From the NCBI GenBank assembly GCA_023446155.1, contig JAEXIT010000004.1, positions 62,001 to 126,000 of the forward strand: 64,000 nucleotides of DNA. The letters are read 5' to 3'. Below the pieces are notes generated by a model, which saw only the letters and a list, made by a program, of their open reading frames with translations, was not told the origin of the DNA and made no database searches. Shown piece by piece: positions 51,161-59,852 of this stretch (its first letter is position 1; each line of letters opens with the position of its first letter). Source of the DNA: Bacteroidota bacterium (GTDB lineage: Bacteria; Bacteroidota; Bacteroidia; Flavobacteriales; Flavobacteriaceae). Position numbers and translations under genes: made by a program.

Positions 51161-51736
51161 TTACCGGACAATGATTTCGTATTTTTGTAATAATCCTTTT
51201 AATCCTCCTTTTGAAAATTGTGCTTTGCGCAGTTTGGTTTTTTCCGGATCGATGGTAAAATTGTAGCTCGTCAGGAAATCGGCTTTTTCGGCTGTGGCGT
51301 CGGTAAAAATGGCCTGATGCAGATTACAGTTGTCAAATAAAACTTCCGTTAAATCGGTTGCCATAAAATCAACAGCGATCATACTGCAATTGGTGAACGT
51401 CATTCTTTTGAGCTTTAAAGCGTAGAATTTGGCATAATCCAAAACACAATCATTAAAGTGAAATTCGAACAACAACTGATCGGTCATCGCAAAGTTGACA
51501 TCGGTAAAGTCACAATGGTTAAAAACCGCATTCCGCAAACCGACATAATTGATCTGGGCTTCCTTGAAATTGCAGTTGTAAAAAATACAGTCGGTAAAAA
51601 CCACACCCGAGAAATTGCAATTGCTAAAATCACAATCGGTAAAAGTGCATTCTTCGAATTCCTTGTATTTGATTTCGCTTTCGGAAAAAAGCTGGTTGTT
51701 AAAAGGGGTATTAAATATAAAATCGCTGTGGGTCAT
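51161..51736 (-). CDS. Pentapeptide-repeat protein
   Basis: A 191-residue protein of pentapeptide repeats with central Phe: ECTFTDCDFSNCNFSGVVF, NAVFNHCDFTDVNF, NLHQAIFTDATAEKADF. It should form a right-handed beta helix. The C-terminal pattern TAEKADFLTSYNFTIDP parallels LEKADFRTAINYSIDP of the protein at 38987-39538, so these are paralogs of about the same length. A DNA-mimic or gyrase-protecting role is possible but not shown. It converges on birA with 2 nt between stops. Confidence 0.85.
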   Translation of the reverse strand: MTHSDFIFNTPFNNQLFSESEIKYKEFEECTFTDCDFSNCNFSGVVFTDCIFYNCNFKEAQINYVGLRNAVFNHCDFTDVNFAMTDQLLFEFHFNDCVLDYAKFYALKLKRMTFTNCSMIAVDFMATDLTEVLFDNCNLHQAIFTDATAEKADFLTSYNFTIDPEKTKLRKAQFSKGGLKGLLQKYEIIVR

Positions 51737-51773
51737 TCAAAAATGGGTATTTGGGTAGGTTTTTGTTCATAGG

Positions 51774-52178
51774 CTAGTCTTTTGGGTTTTCTAAGTGAAT
51801 TCGTTCGAGTATATCCCGGTCGATCGGTTTGCATAAATAACCTACAATCTCGGGAAAACTGTTTGCTTTTTCACGATCTTCGTTAGCAATGGAGGAACTG
51901 GCGATGTAGATAGCGGGCTTTTTTTCAAACCCGAAATCCGTCCGTTGTAACTCATTCATAAAAGCCCAGCCGTCCATTTCGGGCATGTCGATGTCGAGTA
52001 GGATAACATCGGGAAATTCCGCGGCGCTTTGAATGGCTTTTAGTGAGTCGATAGCAACTTTTCCATTTTTGTAACTCAGAATCTGACTAAATAATTGACT
52101 TTTCTCAATTATTTTCTTTGTAATTAATTGATAAATGGGGTCATCATCAATTATACAGATACTTTTTGGGGCGTTCAT
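51774..52178 (-). CDS. CheY-like single-domain response regulator
   Basis: A 134-residue receiver domain. Acidic pocket CIIDDDP at the start; phospho-acceptor Asp in VILLDIDMPEMDGW; switch Ser in YIASSS and Lys in YLCKPID. There is no output domain, so it passes on phosphate or acts by binding a partner. The start overlaps the stop of the large PAS kinase by 4 nt, making it the likely direct partner of that kinase. Confidence 0.92.
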   Translation of the reverse strand: MNAPKSICIIDDDPIYQLITKKIIEKSQLFSQILSYKNGKVAIDSLKAIQSAAEFPDVILLDIDMPEMDGWAFMNELQRTDFGFEKKPAIYIASSSIANEDREKANSFPEIVGYLCKPIDRDILERIHLENPKD

Positions 52179-55018
52179 CTGAAATATATTTTAAAAGTTG
52201 TTCCTTGGTCTAATGTACTTTTAACGACTATTTTTCCTCCCATGGCGTCGATCTGATTTTTCGAAATAAATAAACCTATTCCTCTTGCATCGGCATGGTT
52301 GGTGAATGTTTTGTACATTCCGAATAGCTTTTCTCCATTTTTCTCCAGATCAATGCCAATTCCGTTGTCGGAAATTTCCAATACGGTTTTACCGTCTTCC
52401 TGGTAGGATTTCAGATCAATTTCGGTTTGCCTGTCGGCATGTCCGTATCGAATCGCATTCGATATAAAGTTAAGTAATATACTTTCTAAATAAGCAGGAT
52501 TGTATTTAACTTCGATGTCTTTGTTGACGTCATTGTGTATAATCACATCGTTTTTCAGTAGCTGCTCCCGAAGTACGTCCAGCGTCTTGTTAATGTATTT
52601 TTTTAAATTTAAAGGTTCTATAATCAGGTTAATGTTGGTCTGTATGGTAACCACTTCGTTCAAATTGTTCATCGTTTCGTTGAGTACCGAAGAAACCGAT
52701 TTTAACAACTGAATCATTTCGTCTCTTTCTTCGTCGGTATCAGCCGATTCGATCAGGTTTGAAATCGATTGAATGTTGCTGGTGTGCGAACGCAGGTTGT
52801 GGGATACGATGTAGGAGAAATTCAATAAGCGTTTGTTTTGCTCGGTTACCAGATGTAGGGTGTTGTTGAGTTCGATCTCTGCCATTTTGGCTTTTGTGAT
52901 GTCGATCATAATACCACGCAGGTTTACGGCAACGTCGTTTTCAACAACCACGCTTACGATATCCCGTAGCCATACAATCTCGCCGTCTTTGCGGATCATA
53001 CGGTATTCGAAATCGTGCTGTCTTTTTTCGTAGGTGTAACGTGACATAAAGGCAACAACCCATTCTTTGTCGTCCGGATGTACGTGGTTGATCCAGAAGG
53101 AAGGTGTTTCCAGCCATTCTTCCGGGGTGTAACCAAGTATGTTTTCTACTTTACGGCTGATAAAGGTAAAATCAAAGGTGTTCGGATCGCCTTCCCAAAC
53201 AATACCATCGATAGTGTTGATCAAAGATTCGATCTTTTGTTGTGATTTTAGAATCATTTCTTCGGAGTTTTTACGTTCCGTAATGTCCTCGGTCGAAACC
53301 AAAACACGTTCCAGTGTTTTTTCGTATTCCGGAACCACGCTCCAGCGGAAATGAATGTGTTTGTACTGGTTGTCCATGAATTTGATCTGGGAATCGCCAG
53401 TAATATGGTTTTGCCTTTGGGTGATGGCAATCAATTGTTTCGAAAAAATCGGAATGGACTCGTCGTCGAAAATGGTACTCAGTTTGCCTTTTAGAATGTT
53501 TTTGTCTTTTACCGAATGCAACGCGAGACACATGTTGTTAACATCAATAACTTTAACTAATGACAAACATTTGCGGATGACGTCGATGTTGTTTTTCAGA
53601 TAGCTTTCTACTTCTTCTTTCGACATGTCCATCAGGCCTAATTCCGTTAGGTATTTTTTTACTTCCGAAAAATCTTCTTCCCATAACGGAATCGGCGAGT
53701 TGTTGAATAAACTTTTAAAACGTTTTTCACTTCGCTTGATACGATCCTGAGCTTCTTTTTTGTCGGTGATGTCTTCGATGATACCAATGTGTGAAGTCGG
53801 TTTTTCACCTACCGACCATAACGGGGTAATGGTGACACTGGCCCATACGATATTGCCGTCTTTGTGGAAAAAACGCTTCTCAAGTCCGAATTCACGGATA
53901 ACACCTCTTTTGAGTAGTCGCATTTTTTTGAAATCGTTTTCCAGATCGTTCGGATGGGTGATCATCATATAATCCATCTTGCTGATTTCGTTGGTCTCGT
54001 AGCCAAGCATCTGGCAAAAGCGTTCGTTGGCTTCTATAAAAGTACCGGAATTGGAGTCGATATGTGCAATCCCAATGGCAGCCTGTTCAAAAATGGATTT
54101 GAATTTAATTTCGCTCTTCATCAAACGAAGCGCCTGCGAATGAACCAAACGTTGTAATTCGGATGGTCGTTTTAATAAACTGGTGGTGAACAACCCGCAG
54201 ATCAGTGATAATACAATCGCCAGAATAGCAATCGGAATTAATTGTTTGATCAGGTAATAGTTGTTGCTGGTTATCAGATAGAGTTTCCAGTCGCCGTCGG
54301 GAAATGAGACGGTCAGATGGGTTTTGTTGGTGAAGTTCTTTTTGTTGGGAAGGAAAAATTCTTCTTTTCCGGTTACCGGATCGGTTTTGGAAAATTGAAA
54401 ATAATACTTGTCGGTAGAGAAGGTTTTAATTCCGGAAGTTTCTAAAAAGGTATTGAATTTGATGACAACGGAGCAGAATCCCCAAAATTTATTGGATTTG
54501 AATACCGGATACCAACCTACAATTCCTTTGCCGCCTTGTTTTAATTCCAGTGGACCAACATAGTATATTTTTCGGTTTTTGATGGCTTTCATCGCCCATT
54601 GGCTTGCCTTTTTAGAATCCAGAATATTGTAATTAATTACCGGTTCGTTACCTTTTAGTGGATATACGTATTTGATTACGCCGTTTGGAACCAGTTCTAC
54701 TGCATCGATATTCGGATTGGAATCGACCAGTTGTTTGCCGATTTCATCAAAATTACTCGGGTTACCATTGTCGTCAATGGTCATCGCGAGCGTGAGTGTG
54801 CTGATGTGGCTGTTTTTTAGCGATTGTTCGATGTTTTGATGCACCACATTAAGGATGCTGCTCATTTCACGTTGCTCGCTTTCTTTTATAATCTGATAAC
54901 GTAAAAAAAGAATTAAATTCGAAACTAAAAATAGGAGTGTAAAGACCAATATCCCAGTCGTTTTTGGTCTTGATAAAAACCAACTGATGAGAATTGTAAT
55001 TTTTTTATCCAGATTCAT
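52175..55018 (-). CDS. Membrane PAS-domain sensor histidine kinase
   Basis: A 947-residue sensor kinase. Two membrane helices (about 16-36 and 258-280) enclose a CHASE-like periplasmic domain (KIYYVGPLELKQGGKGIVGW). Then come PAS domains at about 300-420 (FKSIFEQAAIGIAHIDSNSG), 430-580 and 600-710 (NTIDGIVWEGDP), each with PAC-type tails (ISHIGIIEDITDKKEA-like). The HisKA His is in SYIVSHNLRSHTSN, and the ATPase domain shows NFISNAIRYGHA and ISDNGIGIDLEKNG. It pairs with the CheY-like gene at its end; the signal is unknown. Confidence 0.92.
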   Translation of the reverse strand: MNLDKKITILISWFLSRPKTTGILVFTLLFLVSNLILFLRYQIIKESEQREMSSILNVVHQNIEQSLKNSHISTLTLAMTIDDNGNPSNFDEIGKQLVDSNPNIDAVELVPNGVIKYVYPLKGNEPVINYNILDSKKASQWAMKAIKNRKIYYVGPLELKQGGKGIVGWYPVFKSNKFWGFCSVVIKFNTFLETSGIKTFSTDKYYFQFSKTDPVTGKEEFFLPNKKNFTNKTHLTVSFPDGDWKLYLITSNNYYLIKQLIPIAILAIVLSLICGLFTTSLLKRPSELQRLVHSQALRLMKSEIKFKSIFEQAAIGIAHIDSNSGTFIEANERFCQMLGYETNEISKMDYMMITHPNDLENDFKKMRLLKRGVIREFGLEKRFFHKDGNIVWASVTITPLWSVGEKPTSHIGIIEDITDKKEAQDRIKRSEKRFKSLFNNSPIPLWEEDFSEVKKYLTELGLMDMSKEEVESYLKNNIDVIRKCLSLVKVIDVNNMCLALHSVKDKNILKGKLSTIFDDESIPIFSKQLIAITQRQNHITGDSQIKFMDNQYKHIHFRWSVVPEYEKTLERVLVSTEDITERKNSEEMILKSQQKIESLINTIDGIVWEGDPNTFDFTFISRKVENILGYTPEEWLETPSFWINHVHPDDKEWVVAFMSRYTYEKRQHDFEYRMIRKDGEIVWLRDIVSVVVENDVAVNLRGIMIDITKAKMAEIELNNTLHLVTEQNKRLLNFSYIVSHNLRSHTSNIQSISNLIESADTDEERDEMIQLLKSVSSVLNETMNNLNEVVTIQTNINLIIEPLNLKKYINKTLDVLREQLLKNDVIIHNDVNKDIEVKYNPAYLESILLNFISNAIRYGHADRQTEIDLKSYQEDGKTVLEISDNGIGIDLEKNGEKLFGMYKTFTNHADARGIGLFISKNQIDAMGGKIVVKSTLDQGTTFKIYFR

Positions 55019-55133
55019 TGGAGTTGCCTTTGGGATGGGTGTTAAAACTTTATAAATTTATAAAAAATGTGAATAAATGAATTATAAAAATTGCAAAATA
55101 CTCATTATTTCACAACAAAAGTTTGATTTGAAT

Positions 55134-55162
55134 AAAAAAAAAGCTCATCATAAAGATGAGCT
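55134..55162 (-). terminator. Terminator of tRNA-Arg
   Basis: 8-bp stem AGCTCATC / GATGAGCT with a 5-nt loop, followed on the minus strand by eight T residues (A run 55134-55141). Confidence 0.85.
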
Positions 55163-55169
55163 GATGTTG

Positions 55170-55243
55170 TGACCTCGACAGGATTCAAACCTGTAACCTT
55201 CTGAGCCGTAATCAGATGCGCTATTCAGTTGCGCCACGAGGCC
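55170..55243 (-). tRNA. tRNA-Arg (anticodon ACG)
   Basis: A 74-nt tRNA. Acceptor GGCCTCG pairs with CGAGGTC (one G-U), discriminator A. D stem GCGC / GCGC; anticodon stem TCTGA / TCAGA around loop TTACGGC, anticodon ACG (inosine after deamination, reading CGN). T loop TTTGAATC. CCA is not encoded. Confidence 0.97.
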
Positions 55244-55262
55244 TTAGTTGTTTTTACGGGTG

Positions 55263-55292
55263 CAAATATAGGGGTAAATGTGTAACTTGCAA
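55263..55292 (-). promoter_or_regulatory. Promoter of tRNA-Arg
   Basis: On the minus strand TTG (complement of 55290-55292), 19-bp spacer, TATATTTG (complement of 55263-55270), an exact consensus match, 20 bp upstream of the tRNA. Confidence 0.78.
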
Positions 55293-55320
55293 ACAAAATC
55301 GAAATAAAATTTAAAAAAAA

Positions 55321-55833
55321 ATGAGACTAAAAGAGTATGTGCGTGATATTCAGGATTTTCCTAAAGAAGGAATTTTGTTTAAAGATATCACTCCTTTATT
55401 GATGAGCCCGGAAGCGACGAACGAATGCCTCCAGATTTTGATCGAAAACCTGAAAAATAAAAAAATCGACAAGGTAATCGGGGTGGAAAGCCGTGGTTTT
55501 TTCTTTGCAACCTTATTGGCGCACGAATTACAAGCGGGTTTTGTGCCGGTTCGTAAAGCGGGGAAGTTGCCGTTCGATACAATTTCGGCTTCGTATGCAT
55601 TAGAATATGGCACCGATACACTGGAAATCCATGCCGATGCGATCCAAAAAGGGGATAAGGTTCTAATTCACGACGATGTGCTGGCAACCGGCGGAACGAT
55701 TAAAGCGGTTTGTGAGCTGGTAGAAAAACTGGGCGGTGAAATTGTACAGGTGAATTTCCTGATGGAATTGTCTTTTCTAAACGGAGGCGATAAAATTGCC
55801 GGCTACGAGCGATTTTCAGCGCTTCAGTACTAG
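55321..55833 (+). CDS. apt: Adenine phosphoribosyltransferase
   Basis: A 170-residue purine salvage enzyme forming AMP from adenine and PRPP. The N-terminus VRDIQDFPKEGILFKDITPL is diagnostic, as are GVESRGFFFATLLAHEL and the PRPP-binding motif VLIHDDVLATGGTIKA. Length normal. The start is the ATG at 55321, right after the tRNA-Arg promoter region. Its last 4 nt overlap the end of a small gene on the other strand. Confidence 0.95.
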   Translation: MRLKEYVRDIQDFPKEGILFKDITPLLMSPEATNECLQILIENLKNKKIDKVIGVESRGFFFATLLAHELQAGFVPVRKAGKLPFDTISASYALEYGTDTLEIHADAIQKGDKVLIHDDVLATGGTIKAVCELVEKLGGEIVQVNFLMELSFLNGGDKIAGYERFSALQY

Positions 55834-55970
55834 TTTATTGCTCGGATGGTTACATAATACCGCCAGGCGATAATTAGCTTCTGTAAAGCGCTTGCTTTGG
55901 ATAGGTCAAGGTTTTGTTTGCTGTAACTCGGTAAAAGCAGTTTGTTGAGTCGGGCGAGGGTTTTAAACAT
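55830..55970 (-). CDS. Conserved small basic protein, 46 residues
   Basis: A 46-residue basic protein beginning MFKTLARLNKLLLPSYSKQN and ending WRYYVTIRAIN. The ATG at 55970 gives a compact form; a longer frame upstream overlaps the next gene's terminator. To my memory this small family is conserved in flavobacteria, which argues it is real, yet it has no assigned function (it is sometimes labelled as an SsrA-binding protein because of neighbouring names). It overlaps the apt stop by 3-4 nt on the opposite strand. Confidence 0.65.
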   Translation of the reverse strand: MFKTLARLNKLLLPSYSKQNLDLSKASALQKLIIAWRYYVTIRAIN

Positions 55971-55997
55971 ATTCCATTGGTTTTGATAAAGATACAA

Positions 55998-56030
55998 AAA
56001 AAAGAGCCACATTTAGTGGCTCTTTTTTTA
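55998..56030 (-). terminator. Terminator of the BlaR1-like gene
   Basis: 13-bp stem AAAAAAGAGCCAC / GTGGCTCTTTTTT with ATTTA loop. The right arm overlaps the first bases of the minus-strand stop at 56028, so the hairpin closes the metalloprotease transcript. Confidence 0.85.
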
Positions 56031-57956
56031 TTCACTGTCACGAGATTCCCGTTCCATTTCTTTGGCGCGTTCTTTCATGGCTTTTTCACGTTCTTTCATT
56101 GCTTTTTCACGATCCTTTCGTGCCGATTCCAGGGCTTTAGCGCGGTCTTTCATAGCAGCTTCACGGGCTTTCATGGCTTTTTCGCGTTCTTTTTGAGCGA
56201 TCTCCTGTGATTTCATGGCTTTTTCCAAACCTTTCATCGCTTCTTCATGTGCTTTCATGGCGATTTCATGATCTTTCATGGCTAGCTCCTGACTTTTTAG
56301 TGCTTCTATACGAGCACGGTCAATTTCCGGTCGGGCTTTTTCGATGGCTATACGAGCGTCTTCTAATGCCTTACGGGTGATTTCTTTGGTGTCAATTTTA
56401 AGATCATCGGTATTAAGTACTTCATTGCCGTTTACATAAATAACGTTTCCATTTCGGGATGTTGTTGTTACTTTTCCATTTTTAATGATCACCGACGATG
56501 AGGATGTTTTTACACTTGGTGCTACAGGTGCTACTGGAGCAACAGGTGCTACTGGAGCAACCGGAGCCGACAGTGCATTTGGTGGTGTCGGTGGACTAGG
56601 CGGTGATGGTGGTGATGGCGGACTTAACAGGTTACTGATGTAATCGCCAAACGAACTGTCTTCCGAATTATCATCGGTGCTTTCGTCTTTGATGGTTGTG
56701 CTAACACGGGTTTTTCCGTTTCTCGGATTGCGATGCTCTTTGGTATCGGAGTTAAAACCGATTTTAACTTTACCGTTACGATCCGTTTTTTTGATAAAAT
56801 GGATGGTGCTTATTGGTTCGTCGCTTTCTGTTTGTGTGGTTCCGGTATTGCCTTCTTTGTCTTTGTATTCGATTTTAATACGAACGATTTCACCGGCTTT
56901 GTTGCGTTTTACTTTGGAATACTTTAGCGTAACACCGTATTCGTTTTTAAGTAACTCGACATTCTTTTTTAATTGTTCATCACTGGTGTTTTTGTCTACG
57001 ATTACAGTAATATCGTCTCCGGGAGCATAAGGAGTGTTGTTTTGCTGTAAAGTGGCTGATGCGTGTTTTTTTTCCTGTGCCAGGACTTTTACCTGGAATT
57101 GCAGGATAAAAAAGGCCAGTAGCGGAAGGATGATTAGGTACTTCCACAGGTTCCTTTTTCGGGACTGATTGGTGTTTAACATAACGATTCGTTTTTTGAT
57201 TAATGATTGATAAAAATGATTGGTGATGGCAATGCATTGGGTTTGCATTGTTACTTTTACTAAAGTTTTCTGATAGGCTTTGACATCGCCGACAACCTTA
57301 GTGGCTTCGGCATCGGCAATGAATTCCAGGTTTTGAGCAATGGCTTTTTTGTAGATCCACATGATCGGATTGAACCAGAAAAAGATGCAAAAGGCCTGGG
57401 CAATCATCATGTCGAGTGAGTGTTTCTGGCGGCTGTGAATCTTTTCATGTTCGATAATGTCGGACAATTCGTCCTGTTGCAATAATTTGGAATTGTAAAC
57501 AATATAGTTAAAGAACGAAAAAGGGGATTGGACTTTTTCGGTATCGATAAAATGAAAATTATTATGGGTTACCGCTTTCGGTTTTTCCAGTATTTTTCGA
57601 AGCGATCGGTATTCGGATAGAAAACGGATACAAAACAAAACGATACCGATACTGTACAAAATACTAAACAGATAGTGGTAGTCGATTTCAAAACCGGAAT
57701 CGACAGGAACCGGTACTGCCATTTGAATTTGCGACGTACCATCGGCATAGGCAATTGAAGCAATTGGAGTCCGTTCTACCCAAACAATTTTGGTATATGA
57801 GATCAGTGGAAGTAACACGGATGTAAACAAACCGGCCATCAGATAACCGCGATTGGCATTAAAAAACGTTTCTTTTCGTAAAAAGAAATGATATGCCAGG
57901 AAAAATACGGTGATCAATACCGTAACTTTTAGAATGTATATACCAAATGCTTCCAT
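56028..57956 (-). CDS. M56-family (BlaR1-like) metallopeptidase with heptad-repeat tail
   Basis: A 642-residue membrane protease. Four membrane helices (about 5-25, 38-55, 95-113, 272-290), HEKIH (170-174) zinc motif with HSRQKHSLD, and FWFNPIMW are typical of the BlaR1/MecR1 group that cleave a repressor to relay an envelope signal. No beta-lactam-sensor domain follows. Instead, the long periplasmic tail has a Pro-rich stretch (SPPSPPSPPTPP), APV triplets (465-479), and eleven or so seven-residue AMKxxEx units (559-636), predicted as a charged coiled coil. The gene starts 6 nt after the BlaI-like gene. Confidence 0.88.
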   Translation of the reverse strand: MEAFGIYILKVTVLITVFFLAYHFFLRKETFFNANRGYLMAGLFTSVLLPLISYTKIVWVERTPIASIAYADGTSQIQMAVPVPVDSGFEIDYHYLFSILYSIGIVLFCIRFLSEYRSLRKILEKPKAVTHNNFHFIDTEKVQSPFSFFNYIVYNSKLLQQDELSDIIEHEKIHSRQKHSLDMMIAQAFCIFFWFNPIMWIYKKAIAQNLEFIADAEATKVVGDVKAYQKTLVKVTMQTQCIAITNHFYQSLIKKRIVMLNTNQSRKRNLWKYLIILPLLAFFILQFQVKVLAQEKKHASATLQQNNTPYAPGDDITVIVDKNTSDEQLKKNVELLKNEYGVTLKYSKVKRNKAGEIVRIKIEYKDKEGNTGTTQTESDEPISTIHFIKKTDRNGKVKIGFNSDTKEHRNPRNGKTRVSTTIKDESTDDNSEDSSFGDYISNLLSPPSPPSPPSPPTPPNALSAPVAPVAPVAPVAPVAPSVKTSSSSVIIKNGKVTTTSRNGNVIYVNGNEVLNTDDLKIDTKEITRKALEDARIAIEKARPEIDRARIEALKSQELAMKDHEIAMKAHEEAMKGLEKAMKSQEIAQKEREKAMKAREAAMKDRAKALESARKDREKAMKEREKAMKERAKEMERESRDSE

Positions 57957-57962
57957 AAAGGC

Positions 57963-58328
57963 CTATTTTTTTTCGATCATGTCTAATATTTCGCGAAGTT
58001 CATCCGCACTGATTTTTTCTTCTTTGGCAAAAAAGGAAACCATACTTTTATACGAATTGTTAAAGTAGTTTTCGATGGCATTGTTCATAAAACTTTTGCG
58101 GTAATCCTCTTTTTTTACGATCGGAAAGTACTGGTGTGTGTTGCCAAATGCCTTGTGCGACACATAGCCTTTTTCTTCCAGATTCCGGATAATAGTCGAC
58201 AGGGTGTTGTAATGCGGTTGGTCGTCTTTGATTTCGGCCAAGACTTCTTTTACAAACGCTTTTTCCAGCGTCCATAAAATTTGCATTACTTCTTCTTCTT
58301 TGTTTGTTAATTTCTGCATGATACTCAT
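57963..58328 (-). CDS. BlaI/MecI-family repressor
   Basis: A 121-residue winged-helix repressor. The N-terminus TNKEEEVMQILWTLEKAFVKEV and the wing segment HYNTLSTIIRNLEEKGYVSH are diagnostic of BlaI/MecI/CopY. The BlaI cleavage region is in the C-terminal dimerisation helix bundle. It is transcribed just before the M56 protease that would inactivate it by cleavage. A second ATG at 58319 is also possible as start. Three dyads upstream (58377-58432) are its likely binding sites. Confidence 0.92.
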   Translation of the reverse strand: MSIMQKLTNKEEEVMQILWTLEKAFVKEVLAEIKDDQPHYNTLSTIIRNLEEKGYVSHKAFGNTHQYFPIVKKEDYRKSFMNNAIENYFNNSYKSMVSFFAKEEKISADELREILDMIEKK

Positions 58329-58367
58329 TTTCTATAGCAATCGGACAGGACTTCCGATTTGTTGAAA

Positions 58368-58432
58368 CAAAGATATAACTATAAATTTAGTTTTGCAACT
58401 AAAAATATAGTTGAATAACTAAAAATATAGTT
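58368..58432 (-). promoter_or_regulatory. Promoter with triple BlaI-type operator
   Basis: On the minus strand: TTG (complement of 58396-58398), 20-bp spacer, TATCTTTG (complement of 58368-58375). Three 16-bp dyads AACTA-N6-TAGTT start at 58377, 58397 and 58417, exactly 20 bp apart, two of them identical (AACTAAAAATATAGTT). The first lies between -33 and -7; the second overlaps -33. Confidence 0.75.
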
Positions 58433-58485
58433 TTTTTACTTCATACAGCAATATAGGTAACGCTAAAAGTCTTGTTTTTAGTGTG

Positions 58486-59700
58486 TTAGTTGTTTTCTGA
58501 TTTTACAATTTTTAAAAGCCAAATTGCGGCAAAAGCAGCCGTTGCGGCAAAAGTTCCCATAAAAGTCCAGTTCACGGTGTAGTTATAACGGGAAATAATT
58601 TCCATTCCGGTTTTCGAACTCATCACATGCGCGAGACTAAAGCTCATCGTATACAATGCCATATAACGACCTTCGTGTCCTTTTGGAGCGCGACTCATGG
58701 CGAAGGAATTGGAAAACGGGAACGCAAACATTTCGCCAAAAGTGATCAAAACCAGATTGATCACTAGTATACCAACCCAGCCGTTTAATAATAGGGCATA
58801 GAATCCCAAGGTGATAAATACGGCTCCGAAAAAGATAAGTTTGATTTTATCCACTTTTTTCCGTTCAAAATAACCTACAATAGGCATTTCAAAAAGGAAA
58901 ATCAAAAGACCGTTTATCGACATCAGCAAACCGGTTTGAAATTCCGTGAGGCCGTATTGTTCGTTATGATATAAAGGTAGCGTACTGAAAAACTGGAAGA
59001 ATACCATAGCGGTCGCAAAACTGATAAACAAAAACAGCCAAAAGGGTTTGTCGCTAAATACGGATTTTACCGGTTCGGTATCTTCGAAATGACTGGCGGT
59101 TTTTTCTCTTTTTTTCTCTTTTACCAACAGGCGAAACAAAACAATCGCGGTAATACAGGAAATACCGTCAACCCAAAAAAGACCTTTGTAACCCATTCCC
59201 ATAATGATCAACCCACCCATGGCTGGTCCGGCTGCAAATCCAAGATTAACAGCGAGTCGTACAAGTGTCAGGGCACGGGTTCGGTTTTCCGGGCGTGCAT
59301 AGGTATTTAAAGATACAAACATCGCCGGTCGAAACATATCGGCAATGATCATAATTGAAAACATCGCGAGACACAATCCGGTAAAACTAGTTACAAATTG
59401 GAGGCTGATAAACAGGATGCCACTGGTAAACAGACTGAAAACCATGATGCGGTAAAAGCCGATTTTGTCCGATAGTTTTCCACCCAACCAAGAACCGATC
59501 ATCGAACCGCAACCAAAGCTCACCATGACCCAGCCCACCTGATGGTAGTCGAAATGGAGGTCTTCTTTTAGGTATTTCGATAAAAAGGGTAAGACCATCG
59601 TTCCCGCTCTGTTGATAAAGGTGATTAAGGTCAGGATCCATATTTCACGCGAAAATCCTCTGAAATTATTGATGTAGTTGGAAAAAACTCTTTGTAGCAT
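58486..59700 (-). CDS. Major facilitator superfamily transporter
   Basis: A 404-residue secondary transporter with about twelve membrane helices. The loop between helices 2 and 3 holds the MFS signature GSWLGGKLSDKIGFYRIM, and the middle loop is charged (KEKKREKTASHFEDTEPVK). It resembles drug or sugar efflux MFS proteins of the YdeE/MdtH kind, but the substrate cannot be told. It is a stand-alone gene with spacers at both ends. Confidence 0.9.
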   Translation of the reverse strand: MLQRVFSNYINNFRGFSREIWILTLITFINRAGTMVLPFLSKYLKEDLHFDYHQVGWVMVSFGCGSMIGSWLGGKLSDKIGFYRIMVFSLFTSGILFISLQFVTSFTGLCLAMFSIMIIADMFRPAMFVSLNTYARPENRTRALTLVRLAVNLGFAAGPAMGGLIIMGMGYKGLFWVDGISCITAIVLFRLLVKEKKREKTASHFEDTEPVKSVFSDKPFWLFLFISFATAMVFFQFFSTLPLYHNEQYGLTEFQTGLLMSINGLLIFLFEMPIVGYFERKKVDKIKLIFFGAVFITLGFYALLLNGWVGILVINLVLITFGEMFAFPFSNSFAMSRAPKGHEGRYMALYTMSFSLAHVMSSKTGMEIISRYNYTVNWTFMGTFAATAAFAAIWLLKIVKSENN

Positions 59701-59852
59701 ATACGGTTCTAAATGTCAAATTTACAAACTATTTGATGTCGGAAATGGGAAATGATGTAAATTAATAATGAAATAATAGCAGTAGTTTCGGGCGTGGGAT
59801 TTTTGCTTATTTTTGCAGCAGCTGTTTCATACGCAGTCTGATACCGATTATC

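Noticed and set aside
56480..56640. CRISPR-like short tandem repeats
   Set aside because: The repeats are in-frame codons for APV and SPP units inside the M56 protease gene, with no spacers.
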